A stretch of 64,000 bases of DNA from an uncultured Crocinitomix sp. (GTDB taxonomy: Bacteria > Bacteroidota > Bacteroidia > Flavobacteriales_D > Crocinitomicaceae): positions 55,959 through 119,958 of the forward strand of contig CAJQHR010000040.1 in assembly GCA_905478225.1 (NCBI GenBank), given 5' to 3'. Below the pieces are notes generated by a model. The model saw only the letters and a list, made by a program, of their open reading frames with translations, had not been told where the DNA came from and searched no databases. Positions 37,737 to 46,831 of the stretch are shown here, in pieces. How positions within the stretch are numbered: position 1 is the first letter of the stretch; each line of letters starts with the position of its first letter. Both the position numbers and the translations under genes were made by a program.

Positions 37737-38663
37737 TTGATTAACCGAATTCTATATTACTGTATTGTGCGCCCAATGTCCTACATGCCATTCGGTCTAA
37801 TTTATCTGTTTTCAAACTTTTTTTATTTTTTCATTTATTACGTTTTCCCTTATCGAAAAAAGGTAGTGCTTGCAAACTTGGCAATGTCATTTCCAGATAT
37901 GCATAAAAAAGAACGGGCTAAAATTGCAAAAGAATTTTATCGCTATCTCACTTATTTATTAGCCGAGTCCATTAAAAACCTAACGATTTCTGAAGATTCG
38001 CTGCGCAAAAGAATGACCGTTCGTAATCCTGAAATAATGGACTGCTTATACGAAGAGGGGAGAGATGTCCTTTTATTGTCGTCTCATTATCACAACTGGG
38101 AAATGCTCATTACCGCACAAAATCTAGTGTTTAAACATCAAGCCATTGGTATTGGAATGCCAATGTCTAATAAGTTTTGGGATAAAAAAATTAATGAGAG
38201 AAGAGAACGCTTTGGAATGAAAGTGGTCAACGCTAATAATTATAAAGAGGTGCTAGCCGAACAATCCGAAGAACCAACGGCTACTTTAATTCTAGGTGAT
38301 CAATCACCAGGTAAAGATGAAAACTGTTATTGGGTCGATTTCCTCAATCAAAAAACGGCATTTTATTTTGGTGCAGAGATTTTAGCTAATCAAACAGGCG
38401 CGTCTGTTGTATACGCGGTTATTCATCTTGTTAAAAGAGGCAATTACGAAATTGAGTTAAGAGAAATCACATCCAATCCTTCGACTGCTACTTACGGGGA
38501 TATTACAGCATCATATATCAGCTTCTTAGAAGAAGACATTCATAAAAAACCGTCAGCATGGCTCTGGTCCCACAAACGCTGGAAAAAACAAATTCCTGAA
38601 AATCTTTTCAAGATGCAAAGCGAACATGAAGCCCGTTTCTTAAAACGCTTCGGTAAAAGGTAG
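37737..38663 (+). CDS. Lysophospholipid/lipid A acyltransferase family protein (LpxL/HtrB-like)
   Basis: The 308-residue protein starts with a membrane anchor (MSYMPFGLIYLFSNFFYFFIYYVFPYRKKVVLANL) and carries the HX4D/E-type catalytic motif as SSHYHNWEM. The later LILGDQSPG and VDFLNQKTAFYFGAEILA blocks are typical of the Bacteroidota LpxL/LpxM-type acyltransferases that add a fatty acid to Kdo-lipid A. The start is TTG at 37737; an ATG further in (codon of RPMSYM) would shorten the anchor. The gene is convergent with the DinB gene. Confidence 0.85.
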   Translation: MINRILYYCIVRPMSYMPFGLIYLFSNFFYFFIYYVFPYRKKVVLANLAMSFPDMHKKERAKIAKEFYRYLTYLLAESIKNLTISEDSLRKRMTVRNPEIMDCLYEEGRDVLLLSSHYHNWEMLITAQNLVFKHQAIGIGMPMSNKFWDKKINERRERFGMKVVNANNYKEVLAEQSEEPTATLILGDQSPGKDENCYWVDFLNQKTAFYFGAEILANQTGASVVYAVIHLVKRGNYEIELREITSNPSTATYGDITASYISFLEEDIHKKPSAWLWSHKRWKKQIPENLFKMQSEHEARFLKRFGKR

Positions 38664-38690
38664 AATATATCTCAAGACACTTGTGAAAAT

Positions 38691-38724
38691 GAGGCGAGAG
38701 GACATTGATTTGCTCGAAATGCCC
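38691..38724. repeat. Copy B of a 34-bp imperfect dispersed repeat
   Basis: GAGGCGAGAGGACATTGATT, then TGCTCGAAATGCCC, corresponds to the sequence at 21056-21089. It abuts the 3' end of the minus-strand DinB-like gene, the same context as copy A. The GGACATT/AATGCCC pairing is kept, while the inner GAG/CTC pairing of copy A is lost. Confidence 0.5.
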
Positions 38725-38726
38725 TA

Positions 38727-39311
38727 CTAATCAGGGAAACGACTAGATCGAATAACCCTTTTTATTTGCTCCAAATGCCGCTCATTATGATATGCCGTAA
38801 AAATAAAGGCATCCCCTAAGTTCAATTTAACCACAGGTCTTAACGATAAAGGACATTTGGTTTTTCTCAAATTAATGAGCGCTCCTTCTTGTAAAACAGT
38901 GTTAAAGTCTTTCACATGGCCTAAATATTCGTCGACCACGTTTTCTAATGAAAGAGATTTATTAATTAGCGGGTTATATTCTTTTGTTGACTTTAGTTTA
39001 CGCTTTATGTTTTTTACTTTCCCTAATTTAACAGAACGAAAAACAGCTACTCCTAATGGACTGCTGCTAAAATGCTCTGTAGGTTCAGTAAAACGTGTAT
39101 TTGAAATTTTCCCTCTAAATACTGGAATGTAATAACGGTAATAAGCGTTAAGATGCGCTAGCACTTGCGCCACACTCCATGTTCTATCATTTGGTTGCCA
39201 ATTTAACTGCGCAGGAGTTAGTTCAGCCGTTTCTGTCGAAATTTCGTCGGCACATTGATCAACAACACGTGTCAATTTTCGAATTAGTAAGGCAACTGGT
39301 ACTCGTTTCAT
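38727..39311 (-). CDS. DinB family protein
   Basis: The 194-residue four-helix-bundle protein matches the DinB/YfiT type: ELTPAQLNWQPNDRTWSVAQVLAHL near residue 40, and the metal-binding AYHNERHLEQI with an HxxxH pair. DinB superfamily members can be thiol transferases or metal-dependent enzymes of unknown substrate. No DNA damage role follows from the name. It is divergent from the cotransporter fusion gene. Confidence 0.8.
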   Translation of the reverse strand: MKRVPVALLIRKLTRVVDQCADEISTETAELTPAQLNWQPNDRTWSVAQVLAHLNAYYRYYIPVFRGKISNTRFTEPTEHFSSSPLGVAVFRSVKLGKVKNIKRKLKSTKEYNPLINKSLSLENVVDEYLGHVKDFNTVLQEGALINLRKTKCPLSLRPVVKLNLGDAFIFTAYHNERHLEQIKRVIRSSRFPD

Positions 39312-39518
39312 CTTGTTTTTATTGTCAAATAATTCCGCAAGTCACTGATTTTGATTCTTGTCACAAGCGCACATTATTATCCACGGTATAAATATAGATA
39401 TTAATCAAAAATAACCGTTATTTTAGTTTCTTTTTAAGAATTAAATAACATTTCTAGCGCTTTGACGTAACATTATAGCTAGGAGTTGTTTCATTTTGTA
39501 TGGAGCAATCATAAAACT

Positions 39519-42500
39519 ATGGCTGAAAGTAAAAAATTCGGAACGTTTGGGGGAGTGTTTACACCTTCTATATTGACCATCCTTGGGGTGATCATGTTCT
39601 TACGTATGGGATGGGTTGTCGGAAATGGCGGCATCTGGTTGACGCTTGGTATAATTCTCCTCGCTCATTTTATTTCAGTCGCCACTGGATTAAGCATTTC
39701 TTCAATTGCTACTGACAAAAAGGTAGGAGCGGGTGGCGTATACTATGTGCTTTCGCGCAGTTTGGGTCTGCCCATTGGTGGAGCCATAGGTATGACCCTG
39801 TTTGTGGCAACAGCGTTGAGTATTGCCCTCTATATGGTTGGGTTTTCCGAAATATTCAATGAATATATAGGGTACGGATATACGCTTGACAGCGCTGGAG
39901 TTAAAGTTATTGATGAAACTGTAAATTTAACCAATACCTTTCGTGTTACCGGTAGTATTGGGCTTTTGCTCTTGACAATTCTTGCCTTTATTAGTACTTC
40001 AATTGCTATTAAATCGCAGTATTTAATTCTTACGGCAATTGTACTTTCTTTGTTTTCGATCTTTTTAGGTGCTCCAGCTGAAGGGGCAGTTGTCGCAAAT
40101 GAAGTTGCCAGTGGTACCGTCGATCAAGCACCAATTGAGCTGGCAGGTTTTGCAATCATTTTCGCCATCTTTTTCCCCGCCGTAACTGGTTTCACCGCAG
40201 GTGTTGCTATGTCTGGTGATTTAAAGGATCCGAAAAAAGCTATTCCACGCGGAACGCTAGGAGCAATTGCAGTTGGATTAATTGTTTATGTTGGATTAGC
40301 CTTGTTTTTATACTATTCGATTGATCAATTTACTTTATTAACAGATCCAAAGTCCATCTTTAATTTTGCGGTCATTCCAATTCTGGTATATATCGGAGTA
40401 TGGGGAGCAACTTTATCCTCGGCGCTGGGCGGAATATTAGGCGGACCTAGAATTTTGCAGGCCATGTCTGCAGATAAGTTAACGCCTAAGTTATTTGCAA
40501 AAGGAGTAGGTCAAAATAATGAACCACGTAATGCTTTAATCTTAACTGTAATTATTGCTGAGGCTGGTATTTTAATTGGAGATTTGAACGTGATTGCGGA
40601 AGTCGTTTCCATGTTTTACCTGGCAGCTTACGGATTCATTAATTTATCTTTCTTTCTAGAGAGTTGGGCAAGTTCAGATTTTAAACCAACATTTAGAGTC
40701 AGTAAGTGGTTTGGCTTATTAGGGTTCATAGCCACGTTTGTAATCATGTCGCAATTGAATTTTATAGCCATGGTTGCCGCCTTTATTATTATTGGCGGAA
40801 TTTATTTCTGGCTCTCACGTAAGCAAATTGCTTTAGGTACTGGCGATATTTGGCAATCTGTTTGGGCAACAATTGTGAAAAAGGGGTTGAAGCGAATGGA
40901 GGCGGGTAAAGACCACAAGCGAAATTGGAAACCAAATACGTTATTGTTTAGTACAGAAAGCAAGCAGCGCTCAAAAATGATTGAGTTTAGCAAGGCGGTT
41001 TCGGGTCAGGGCGGAATTATTACCAATTTTGACTTGTATGAGAATCCTGAAGCACCTGTACTGTTTCCAAAAAGTAAAGAAACCGTTCAAGATGAGGAGC
41101 TAGAGAAATACGGAATTTTTGGACGGAAACTAGAAGTCCAAAATATATTTAAGGGTATTGAAAGTATTGCCTGTACATTTGGGTTTTCAGGAATTGAGCC
41201 CAATACCGTTTTAATGGACTGGCCTGGACAAACCAAAGACCCTATTTGGTTTAAAGACATGACTGAGAAACTCATCTCGCTTGATTATAATGTCCTTTAT
41301 TTGGATTATGATGAGCGCTGGGGTTTCCGTAAAAAAGAAAAAATTGATTTATGGTGGAGAGGGGTTGGTAATAACGCCGAGTTAATGTTATCGCTTGCTA
41401 AATTTATAACGAGTTCCCCGGATTGGTCACAAGCCAACATTCGAATTTTACTGGCGAATGATACAAATGTCGACTTTAAAGTGGTTGAAAACCGCATTCG
41501 AGCAGTAGTGGAGCAATTTAGAGTGAAGGCTGAAATTAAGGTGATCAATAATGAGGTAGATCGTAAACCAATTTATGATTTAATGAAAATGCATTCGAGC
41601 GAAGCCGATTTGGTTTTTGTTGGAATTCCAGAAATATTGCCAAATGAACGCCAAGAATTTGTAGAACGCACAAATAACTTAGTTGGAGTTATAGGCACTA
41701 CATTGTTGGTGAAAGCTTCATCCCAATTTGAAGAGACGGATTTAAAACTGGAGCAAATAGCGCTTAAACATGAACCTTTAAAGGTTGAACAAACTGAATT
41801 GGTTGAACTAGTTGCAAGTCCAGATCAAAACTTGCATGTTTCATTAATGGATTTAGATGGGCAAATGGATGGTTTAGTTAATAAGCTGGTCCAAAACGGC
41901 ATTCAACCAATCGAAAGTTATCATCACGCCATTTTCTCTAAAGTCACAAGCCGCATGGACTCTTATTTATTGGGTGTCTCAGAGGATCAAACCACCAAGG
42001 AAATTCAAGCGTCTTTACAAAATGTGTTGAAAGAGGTGAAGGAGTTTTATGCTGACGCCCTTAAAAATGAACTGCCGAATATCTACGAACAGCTGGATCG
42101 AGCAGTAAAGGCTTATTTTTCTGCTAAAGAAGAACTCATTACCTATTTACCGAAAAAAATTACAATAGATGTCGTGCTTAATGACGAATTAAGTGCGCCA
42201 GATCATCTTCCACGAAAAATTAAATACCGTGACTCTATTAGAAGAGTATGGTATGCCAAAGGCATGAAAGATGATTTTTCAAGCCTTTTAGAATTTGGCT
42301 ATCAAAATCTAATTTTATTGCATCAAAGCAAAAACATATTGCACGAAGTGGTTTGGAAATTGCTCATAAATATTGACCAAAATGGCGTTGATGCTGATGT
42401 GATAATCGCCTTTAAAGATGAATTAGATAAAGCTTTACAGCTGGTGGATGATGAGGCATTAAACTTGGCGTCCAACCTTTACAAGAGTTTCCGTAATAAT

Positions 42501-44603
42501 GAAAGACTTGAATTAAATAAATTATCCAATAGTTTATTAAAAAAACGCTATAACCAAGATTTATTGGTGAGTTATAATGGCCTCCCAACTAAAGAATTTC
42601 AAACCATTCGTAAGGGAACAACATCCTTTCCAAGTTACTGGTACCGTAATTTAATTTTATTCACCTATCATTTAGAGGCGGATATATATATGATTGCTTA
42701 TACCGCCAAGGTTCAGAAGTTGACAGGTGAAATATCAAACCACATTCATGAGAATTATTTGAGCAAAATTAATGACAACATAAGTGGTTTAGATACACAA
42801 CTCAACCATCTTTTAGAAAAGATTGATAACGATCAAGAAAAAGATATTTTGGGCAGTGCCATTAGAATTGAAGAAGAATTGTTTTTCAACTCAGAATTTG
42901 TGATTTCCAACTTAATGTCAAGCATTAATGAAATGAACAGTGCTGTTCCTGATGAAATTGAATTAATGACAGCAAAGTCGATTAATGGAATTCGAGAAGC
43001 ACAAGGAGATCAAATAATAACGGAAAAAATAGCATTGAATGATATCACTGAATATATTGTTCGTTCAAATTTTGTTGATCCGCTACATGAGCATATTCAG
43101 GTTTTTTATGGGCAACTAAAACGTTTGACTGGTAAGCTAATCACGACGTCTATCCTAGTTCAAAAGGGGGTGGACGCTTATGCTGCAAATGGTAAACTAA
43201 ATGTTTTAAAGGACTTAATCGAATCTGCTAAAACAGAGATAGCCGCAGCCAAGTCTGATTTTGACGCAGCTCAAGAAGGATTCGAATCTGAATTAAAAGA
43301 CCGTCAAGAAATGTTGCGCAAGGAATTGGACGTCAACCAAATTATTGAACAGGTTGAAAAGTTAAGACAATACGTGAAGCAACAAAAACGCCGAAACGTT
43401 ATTCTTGATAAATTCCAAAAGGTCAATAAAAACGCCTCTAAAAAAGTAAATAGTTTGGTGGAATATCTCGCTCAAAAACAGCAAGATTTTACCGCTAGTG
43501 AATATAAAGAGAAGTATACTACTTTAGTTAGTGAGCAAGGCCTTTTAGCTGAGTTTGTTGATTCCATAGGGCCACGTGTAGACATTCCGTTCTTCTATCA
43601 ACAGTTATTTACGGGAACTCATTATTCTGACAGTAAGACGATTGATAACCGCCGTTCAGAAATTGAGCGCATTAAAGCAGCAATAAATAGAATTGATCAA
43701 GGTAAAACAGGCGCCATTGCTATTTTAGGTGGAGCAGCAAGTGGTAAAACTTATTTGGCAACTCACATTTCAAGTCATGTACTTTCTGGTAGTATTTATA
43801 AAATATTACCGCCGGTCAATCGCACATGGACCAAGGATGATTTAACAAGGGCAATGCAGCGGGCTACAGGAATAAATGAGCCGCTTCAAAAGCTCATGAA
43901 TAAACTACCATCAAAGTCAAGTATCATTTTTGAAGATATTGAGCAATGGTGGCTAAAGGCAGAAAAAGGAGAGTTTATTCTGAATGAATTGACAAAGTTG
44001 ATTAATAAGTTTGGCGGCAAGCATTATTTTGTGTTGACTTCAAATATTCATGCATATGGATTAATTTGCCAATCGACAACCATTCAGAACGCCATTATTC
44101 AATCAGTTGTTCTAGCGCCGTTAAACGTAAATCAAATTAAAGATGCCATCTGGTCTAGGCATCAAACTGGCGGACTGCATATTCGACTGGATAATGAAAA
44201 AGAACATCATATTTCGGTCAATAAATTAAATAAATATTTAGGGCGTTATCATACTACCAGTGGCGGAAAAATTGGTTTGGCACTGCAGCAATGGATTAAT
44301 GCAATTGTTGAGCGTGATGAAAATCATTTGGTAATTAAAATACCAGAATTGCATGAAATACCATCCATTGAAAATGTAGAATGGAAAAATTTAATTTTCC
44401 AACTCTTTATCCATTGTAACCTTTCAAGAGAAGAGTTGTATCGCATTTACGGAGAAGATAATAAGAACTGGATTAATAGATTGATTCAATCCATGCAAAA
44501 CGCTGGATTAGTAGAGCAAAACGAAAGAGGTGAATTCCTTTTGAATAAATTAACAAAACCTTATATAGAAAATTGGTTGAATGAAGTTGGATTCATTAAA
44601 TAA
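39519..44603 (+). CDS. SLC12-type cation-chloride cotransporter fused to P-loop NTPase and winged-helix module
   Basis: The predicted protein has 1694 residues from ATG. Residues 1-435 form the APC-fold permease of the Na-K-Cl/K-Cl cotransporter type (VIMFLRMGWVVGNGGIWLTL, KVGAGGVYYVLSRSLG, AMSGDLKDPKKAIPRGTLG). Residues 465-760 resemble the SLC12 cytosolic domain (NWKPNTLLF, LWWRGVGNNAELML). Residues 770-1390 are helical with a coiled coil near 1231-1330. Then comes Walker A GGAASGKT (1404-1411), a Walker B SIIFEDIE (Asp1473), and a C-terminal winged-helix-like segment with SREELYRIYGEDNKNWI. Ordinary bacterial members end near residue 750-900. The upstream TTG at 39486 is a less likely start. 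The 3' end overlaps an MscS-like gene by 23 bp. Confidence 0.85.
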   Translation: MAESKKFGTFGGVFTPSILTILGVIMFLRMGWVVGNGGIWLTLGIILLAHFISVATGLSISSIATDKKVGAGGVYYVLSRSLGLPIGGAIGMTLFVATALSIALYMVGFSEIFNEYIGYGYTLDSAGVKVIDETVNLTNTFRVTGSIGLLLLTILAFISTSIAIKSQYLILTAIVLSLFSIFLGAPAEGAVVANEVASGTVDQAPIELAGFAIIFAIFFPAVTGFTAGVAMSGDLKDPKKAIPRGTLGAIAVGLIVYVGLALFLYYSIDQFTLLTDPKSIFNFAVIPILVYIGVWGATLSSALGGILGGPRILQAMSADKLTPKLFAKGVGQNNEPRNALILTVIIAEAGILIGDLNVIAEVVSMFYLAAYGFINLSFFLESWASSDFKPTFRVSKWFGLLGFIATFVIMSQLNFIAMVAAFIIIGGIYFWLSRKQIALGTGDIWQSVWATIVKKGLKRMEAGKDHKRNWKPNTLLFSTESKQRSKMIEFSKAVSGQGGIITNFDLYENPEAPVLFPKSKETVQDEELEKYGIFGRKLEVQNIFKGIESIACTFGFSGIEPNTVLMDWPGQTKDPIWFKDMTEKLISLDYNVLYLDYDERWGFRKKEKIDLWWRGVGNNAELMLSLAKFITSSPDWSQANIRILLANDTNVDFKVVENRIRAVVEQFRVKAEIKVINNEVDRKPIYDLMKMHSSEADLVFVGIPEILPNERQEFVERTNNLVGVIGTTLLVKASSQFEETDLKLEQIALKHEPLKVEQTELVELVASPDQNLHVSLMDLDGQMDGLVNKLVQNGIQPIESYHHAIFSKVTSRMDSYLLGVSEDQTTKEIQASLQNVLKEVKEFYADALKNELPNIYEQLDRAVKAYFSAKEELITYLPKKITIDVVLNDELSAPDHLPRKIKYRDSIRRVWYAKGMKDDFSSLLEFGYQNLILLHQSKNILHEVVWKLLINIDQNGVDADVIIAFKDELDKALQLVDDEALNLASNLYKSFRNNERLELNKLSNSLLKKRYNQDLLVSYNGLPTKEFQTIRKGTTSFPSYWYRNLILFTYHLEADIYMIAYTAKVQKLTGEISNHIHENYLSKINDNISGLDTQLNHLLEKIDNDQEKDILGSAIRIEEELFFNSEFVISNLMSSINEMNSAVPDEIELMTAKSINGIREAQGDQIITEKIALNDITEYIVRSNFVDPLHEHIQVFYGQLKRLTGKLITTSILVQKGVDAYAANGKLNVLKDLIESAKTEIAAAKSDFDAAQEGFESELKDRQEMLRKELDVNQIIEQVEKLRQYVKQQKRRNVILDKFQKVNKNASKKVNSLVEYLAQKQQDFTASEYKEKYTTLVSEQGLLAEFVDSIGPRVDIPFFYQQLFTGTHYSDSKTIDNRRSEIERIKAAINRIDQGKTGAIAILGGAASGKTYLATHISSHVLSGSIYKILPPVNRTWTKDDLTRAMQRATGINEPLQKLMNKLPSKSSIIFEDIEQWWLKAEKGEFILNELTKLINKFGGKHYFVLTSNIHAYGLICQSTTIQNAIIQSVVLAPLNVNQIKDAIWSRHQTGGLHIRLDNEKEHHISVNKLNKYLGRYHTTSGGKIGLALQQWINAIVERDENHLVIKIPELHEIPSIENVEWKNLIFQLFIHCNLSREELYRIYGEDNKNWINRLIQSMQNAGLVEQNERGEFLLNKLTKPYIENWLNEVGFIK

Positions 44604-45342
44604 TAGCGTAAATAAAGTTGTGCCGACCTTTGACGTAGATCAATGGGTTGGTTCTGGATTGGGCGTAAGAATGGTCTTTGCACTAATTGCCGTCGCAGCT
44701 GTTCTATTTGGATTTTTTTACCTGTTTAAGAAATATATGCTCCCGCTTTTGAATTCCAGTAAAGCAATTAAAAAGGCTAAATTATTGACATTTCGTATAG
44801 AGGTTGTCGTGTGGCTTTTATTTGCTTTAATCGCTATTACGCAACTTTTTACAGCAAACATTTGGATCACTGCAGGTCTGCTTGTGGTTGTAGGGTTGGT
44901 TGGACTTAATTTTTGGAGAGATTTTTTCCCAGGCTTACTTTTACGAGTCTCAAATAAGTTTAAAATTAAAGATTTAGTCCGCTATCAAGACCATTCGGGG
45001 AAGTTGGAAAAAATGGGTGTAACAAGCGTTCATTTAAAAACAGACGACGAAGAATTGATCTACATTCCATATAGAAAAGTTACTGCAGATGTTTTTGTGA
45101 AAAGACAGGCTAAAGGTAAGTTAATGTCCTCAAAAATAATTTTGCAAATTGGTGCAAAAGATCCCAACTTTGTGATTGATAGCTTGGCGGAATGGATTCA
45201 TCAATGTCCTTGGGCTATCCCACAATCATCAAATAACGCCTCCATTCATCCAGGAGGTTTGTTACATGTTACGGTCTATGCAATTGATAGTGTTTCGCTT
45301 GGTAAGGTAGAACGCTTTATTCAAAAGAAAGTCCGCGGATAG
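44581..45342 (+). CDS. Mechanosensitive channel (MscS)-like protein
   Basis: The 253-residue protein has three membrane helices (residues 30-50, 70-90, 92-113), followed by the MscS beta domain: GLNFWRDFFPGLLLRVSNKFKIKDLV, KLEKMGVTSVHLKT and LIYIPYRKV, the last with Y in place of the usual N in IPNxxI. The C-terminal alpha/beta domain (GAKDPNFVIDSLAEW) closes the fold. Its start lies inside the cotransporter fusion gene (23-bp overlap), so translation is probably coupled. A joint role in osmotic or volume control is my inference. Confidence 0.75.
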   Translation: MKLDSLNNSVNKVVPTFDVDQWVGSGLGVRMVFALIAVAAVLFGFFYLFKKYMLPLLNSSKAIKKAKLLTFRIEVVVWLLFALIAITQLFTANIWITAGLLVVVGLVGLNFWRDFFPGLLLRVSNKFKIKDLVRYQDHSGKLEKMGVTSVHLKTDDEELIYIPYRKVTADVFVKRQAKGKLMSSKIILQIGAKDPNFVIDSLAEWIHQCPWAIPQSSNNASIHPGGLLHVTVYAIDSVSLGKVERFIQKKVRG

Positions 45343-45432
45343 TTCTGAAAATCAATACTTTCCTTATTTTTTATTAAGGAATTGACGAACCACTTTGTTC
45401 ACATTCTAAATTTTATTTTTAATTTGTAAGCT

Positions 45433-45460
45433 AATAAAAGACTTCGCGTCTTTATTTTAG
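45433..45460 (+). terminator. Candidate terminator after the cotransporter/MscS pair
   Basis: AATAAAAGAC-TTCGC-GTCTTTATT folds into a near-perfect stem with a 5-nt loop, followed by a T-rich TTAGATTTT. It lies about 90 bp after the MscS-like gene. A second inverted repeat, TTCCTTA/TAAGGAA (45360-45381), precedes it but lacks a T-run. Confidence 0.5.
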
Positions 45461-45495
45461 ATTTTACAGCAAAACCCATAATAATTTAGCATTAG

Positions 45496-46827
45496 ATGGA
45501 CAAAATTGTCATAATAGGAAATGGAATTTCTGGGGTCACTGCGGCGCGGCATATTCGAAAGAATAGCGACAATGAGATTTTAATTATTTCTGCAGAGACT
45601 GAGCATTTTTTTTCAAGAACAGCACTCATGTATGTATACATGGGACATATGCGATTTCAGGATATTAAACCATATGAAGATTGGTTTTGGGAAAAGAACA
45701 GAATTGATTTGAAATTTGACCGTGTAGAGGACATCAAGACAGATGTTAAAGAATTGGTCATGAAAAGTGGTTCATCAATTACATACGATAAATTGATTTT
45801 AGCTGTGGGATCTAAACCAAATAAATTTGGATGGCCAGGGCAAGACTTATTGGGTGTGCAAGGTTTATATTCATTTCAAGATGTAGAAAGTATTGAGGAA
45901 AATTCAAAAAACGCCAAACGTGCTGTAATCGTTGGGGGTGGATTAATTGGAGTAGAATTAGCAGAAATGATGCTCTACAGAGGAATTGCTGTTACCTTTT
46001 TAGTGCGCGAGAGTAAATTTTGGGGCAATGTGCTGCCAGAGCAAGAAGGACAACTTATTTCTAAACACATTAAAAAACATCATGTCGATTTGCGATTTAA
46101 TACAGAGTTAGATGAAATAATTGCGGATGAAAATGGGCGTGCAAAAGCGGTGAAAACCAAAGACGGTGAAATAATCGACTGTCAAATTGTGGGTTTAACC
46201 GCCGGGGTTTCCCCTAACGTCGCGTTTTTAAAAAATACCAATATTGAAATAGAACGCGGGATCAAAATCAACAAGTTTTTAGAAACGAATATAGAAGATG
46301 TTTATGCTATTGGCGATTGCGCTCAATTTGACCAAGGCGTGAACGGTAGACGGAATATTGAACAGGTTTGGTATACAGGTCGAATTATGGGTGAAACGGT
46401 GGCACAAACCGTAACGGGTAATAAATTAGCCTACAACCCCGGGCCATGGTTTAATTCCGCTAAGTTTTTCGATATTGAATATCAAACTTATGGATGGGTT
46501 TTCGCAAATATGCAGGAAGAAGAGGCCGATTTCTATTGGGAACATCCAAAAGGTGAAATTTGCATACATGTCGTTTGGGACAAAGATACGGGCCTATTTA
46601 AAGGTTTAAACGTCTTTGGAATCCGTATGCGTCACGATTTGTTTGATAAATGGTTGCGCGACGGAGCAGGGGTTGATGAAGTTATGGCGAATTTATCAAC
46701 AGCGAATTTTGATCCAGAATTTTACAGTCATTATGAAAAAGAAATCGTAGATCAATTCAATAAAGAAACAGGAAGAAATGTAGAGTTGAAGTCGAAGAAG
46801 TGGTGGAGAAACTTAATAGGTAGCTAA
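45496..46827 (+). CDS. FAD-dependent pyridine nucleotide-disulfide-type oxidoreductase
   Basis: The 443-residue enzyme has the FAD loop GNGISG (8-13), the NAD(P)H loop VGGGLIGVELAEM, and the closing FAD motif YAIGDCAQFDQG, in the order of the rubredoxin/nitrite reductase-like family; no redox-active CxxC/CxxxxC is seen. An additional C-terminal domain of about 110 residues (residues 335-443) is present. It is 4 bp upstream of a membrane polyferredoxin gene, so electrons likely pass between the two. The physiological partner, for example a quinone or a dehydrogenase, is not shown. Confidence 0.85.
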   Translation: MDKIVIIGNGISGVTAARHIRKNSDNEILIISAETEHFFSRTALMYVYMGHMRFQDIKPYEDWFWEKNRIDLKFDRVEDIKTDVKELVMKSGSSITYDKLILAVGSKPNKFGWPGQDLLGVQGLYSFQDVESIEENSKNAKRAVIVGGGLIGVELAEMMLYRGIAVTFLVRESKFWGNVLPEQEGQLISKHIKKHHVDLRFNTELDEIIADENGRAKAVKTKDGEIIDCQIVGLTAGVSPNVAFLKNTNIEIERGIKINKFLETNIEDVYAIGDCAQFDQGVNGRRNIEQVWYTGRIMGETVAQTVTGNKLAYNPGPWFNSAKFFDIEYQTYGWVFANMQEEEADFYWEHPKGEICIHVVWDKDTGLFKGLNVFGIRMRHDLFDKWLRDGAGVDEVMANLSTANFDPEFYSHYEKEIVDQFNKETGRNVELKSKKWWRNLIGS

Positions 46828-46831
46828 TTTT

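Noticed and set aside
39486..39518. TTG start 33 bp upstream of the cotransporter fusion
   Set aside because: The extra FHFVWSNHKT stretch is not part of the family; the ATG before AESKKFGTFGG fits SLC12-type N-termini.
45360..45381. Hairpin TTCCTTA/TAAGGAA as terminator
   Set aside because: There is no T-run downstream; the second hairpin at 45433 is the better candidate.
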